A stretch of DNA of 64,000 nt, from positions 19,037 to 83,036 of the forward strand of contig JAJEKB010001248.1 in the NCBI GenBank assembly GCA_022393335.1. Reading direction: 5' to 3'. Positions within the stretch are counted from its first letter, which is position 1. Each line of letters opens with the position of its first letter. Below the pieces are notes generated by a model. It was not told the origin of the DNA. It saw only the letters and a program-made list of their open reading frames with translations, and did no database searches. Positions 62,489 to 64,000 of the stretch are shown in pieces. Source of the stretch: Macrotrachela quadricornifera (lineage: Eukaryota; Rotifera; Eurotatoria; Philodinida; Philodinidae). The position numbers and the translations under genes were made by a program.

Positions 62489-62639
62489 TCGAAATGACTT
62501 TTTTTTATGTTCGATATTTTGAAGCCTTTTGCTTTTAATAAATTGGATCTGTAAAAATTGTTGATTTCGGAGTCTATTGTCGGTTATATTTCGAACAGAG
62601 TTTTGATAAAAGAACACATTTACTTTCTCCAAAAAAAGG

Positions 62640-62725
62640 TGGAAGTATGTGCGACTACGGTGGGACTCGGATTGGACTACAGTTGGACCCTGATGGGACT
62701 ACAGTGGGACAAGGTGAATCGAAAA
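62640..62725. repeat. Short GC-richer repeat of GGGACTACAGT-like words
   Basis: TGGGACTCGGATTGGACTAC is followed by AGTTGGACCCTGATGGGACT and ACAGTGGGAC. The words GGACTACAGT and TGGGAC recur at 15-25 bp spacing. Like the other GC-rich blocks in the right end of the window it stands out from AT-rich flanks. Confidence 0.5.
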
Positions 62726-64000
62726 TTTCTCCGTTTACTTGGTTCGGATGTGAAAATTTTGAATTGACTAAAAATGAGAAGGATTTCAAGAAGAAAAATA
62801 AACATATATTGCAGAACAATTATTTTTATTGGTATCGTCAGTTAGTCAATTAAATTGTCCCTTTTTTTTTTTAAATAATGATGTCAGAGTTTTTGTTGCT
62901 AAACAAAAACTAAAATTAGAATATCTGACTCTGCTTTTTTTTCTTTTTTTTTCTCGGCGTTTTATTTGAAAAGAAAAGAAAAAAGTTGAAAAGAAATGGT
63001 GTGGAACTGAGAATGAACAATGAATAATTGTGATGGTGGCGAGTAAATGTCTGAAATAAAAGTGAAATGTAAATGCTAATGAAACCATAGCCAAGTAACA
63101 GTCCTTGATAGTATTCAAAAACCGTAGACAAAATAAAATAAAAGAACAATACATTTTTATTTTGAAAAGAGAAGTTCATCAAACAGACGCTCTTCAGATA
63201 GTTTAACAGTTTGCTTTCATAAATAATCTGCCTTTCAATGTCCTTTAAATTTTAATAGCATGAGTAGCGAGTTGATTACTGAATTCTAAATGAACATATT
63301 CAATATGGAACTGTTCATCTGAAATGTGATAAATCTGCATCGTCTCTTTGTACTGTGGTTGTTACTTGTTTGATACATGGATTCATGATGACATCTCTCA
63401 CTAACCATCCATTGAAATGTGCAGACGAATTATTGTGTAAAACTTCTTTGCTCAGCGACAGTCGCCATTATTGTTCCAGCAGAAGCAGCGTCCGTAACTG
63501 CATCTGAAATAGTTTATTAGACTCGCTGAGCAAAAACGTAATTAAATAACTGATTTAAAAAAATGGTTTGTTTTAAGTTAATTCGAGGAAAAAAAGACAA
63601 CAATAAATGTTCAGTGTGTTTAAAATGTAAATGCTTGAAACAAATGATATTTGTAAAATTTTTGATCCAATTTTCAGTTGAATCTGTTGTTTTGTTCGGT
63701 CATTTTCAATAGGATGTTGAGATTTGAAACAATATTTATAAAATCAATTACAATTTTTTATAACAAGATATGAAACCAATAAACAAATTCATAAATATAT
63801 AATATCATCACAAACTGAACTTCAATCCGAACAAAACGGCAGTTCTGTGATGACTATGTCTTACGTCTTCCAATTTATTCATAGAAAATGCGCAACTATA
63901 TACAGTGCAAAGACTGACGAGGGAAGTATCCCAACTGACAAATCGCTTTCCAATCGGGAGTGTGTGCATAATGTAAGTCCTAATGAGCTATGAATACTCT
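62726..64000. other. Right end, no supported gene
   Basis: At about 63276-63510 a plus-strand frame is open for some 70 codons and is Cys/Ser-rich (HLKCDKSASSLCTVVV, HPLKCADELLCK). It has no start, splice sites or recognisable domain. It may be a relic. The last 200 bp are less AT-rich and could be the edge of a gene beyond the window. Confidence 0.35.

Overview
The window is AT-rich metazoan DNA. It has many very short introns (mostly about 40-90 bp, GT..AG), long homopolymer runs and mostly intergenic or short-intron architecture. Several features point to a bdelloid rotifer: a lineage-expanded family of two-exon rhodopsin-like receptors, an intronless-CDS B-box protein and the many tiny introns. 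The taxon is an inference; no rRNA or other marker is present. Two assembly gaps (5393-5792, exactly 400 N; 29990-29999, 10 N) interrupt genes.

Layout. 1-1238 (+): 3' part of a Pro/Cys/Val- then Gly-rich structural protein. 2131-3552 (+): TMEM181-like membrane protein. 4417-5392 (-): Q-rich protein cut by the 400-N gap. 6663-7212 (-): small secreted Ly6/uPAR-type protein. 8785-11702 (-): Ptf1a-type bHLH transcription factor in two exons. 14169-15320 (-): B-box plus SPRY-like protein. 17098-17216 (+): an unassigned, strongly structured, possibly Pol III non-coding RNA. 18209-19980 (-): MFSD12-like transporter with one apparent homopolymer frameshift. 20945-21823 (-): neuronal-calcium-sensor EF-hand protein. 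24281-30969: three members of one receptor family plus a neuropeptide-type receptor; two of these four are truncated at the 10-N gap in conflicting orientations. 37586-42137 (-): an LRR/coiled-coil gene 98 bp downstream of a DNAAF6/PIH1D3 gene. 42462-45415 (+): MTCH2-like mitochondrial carrier homologue. 46593-50225 (+): Patched/SSD-type membrane protein. 52882-53922 (+): a further family receptor.

The right end (about 54.5-64 kb) looks different. It holds a secreted protein with a split reading frame, GC-rich tandem repeats, a degraded minus-strand gene, a CSN4-like pseudogene with an in-frame stop joined by compatible splice sites to an intact HNH_2-type nuclease ORF, and unassigned gene fragments.

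Three short elements with terminal inverted repeats and TA target duplications (35831-36640, 43591-44373, 51152-51864) look like non-autonomous Tc1/mariner-type insertions. Two more degenerate candidates may share another terminus. Most genes are unrelated housekeeping or signalling genes; the only functional neighbourhoods visible are the receptor cluster and possibly the DNAAF6/LRR pair.
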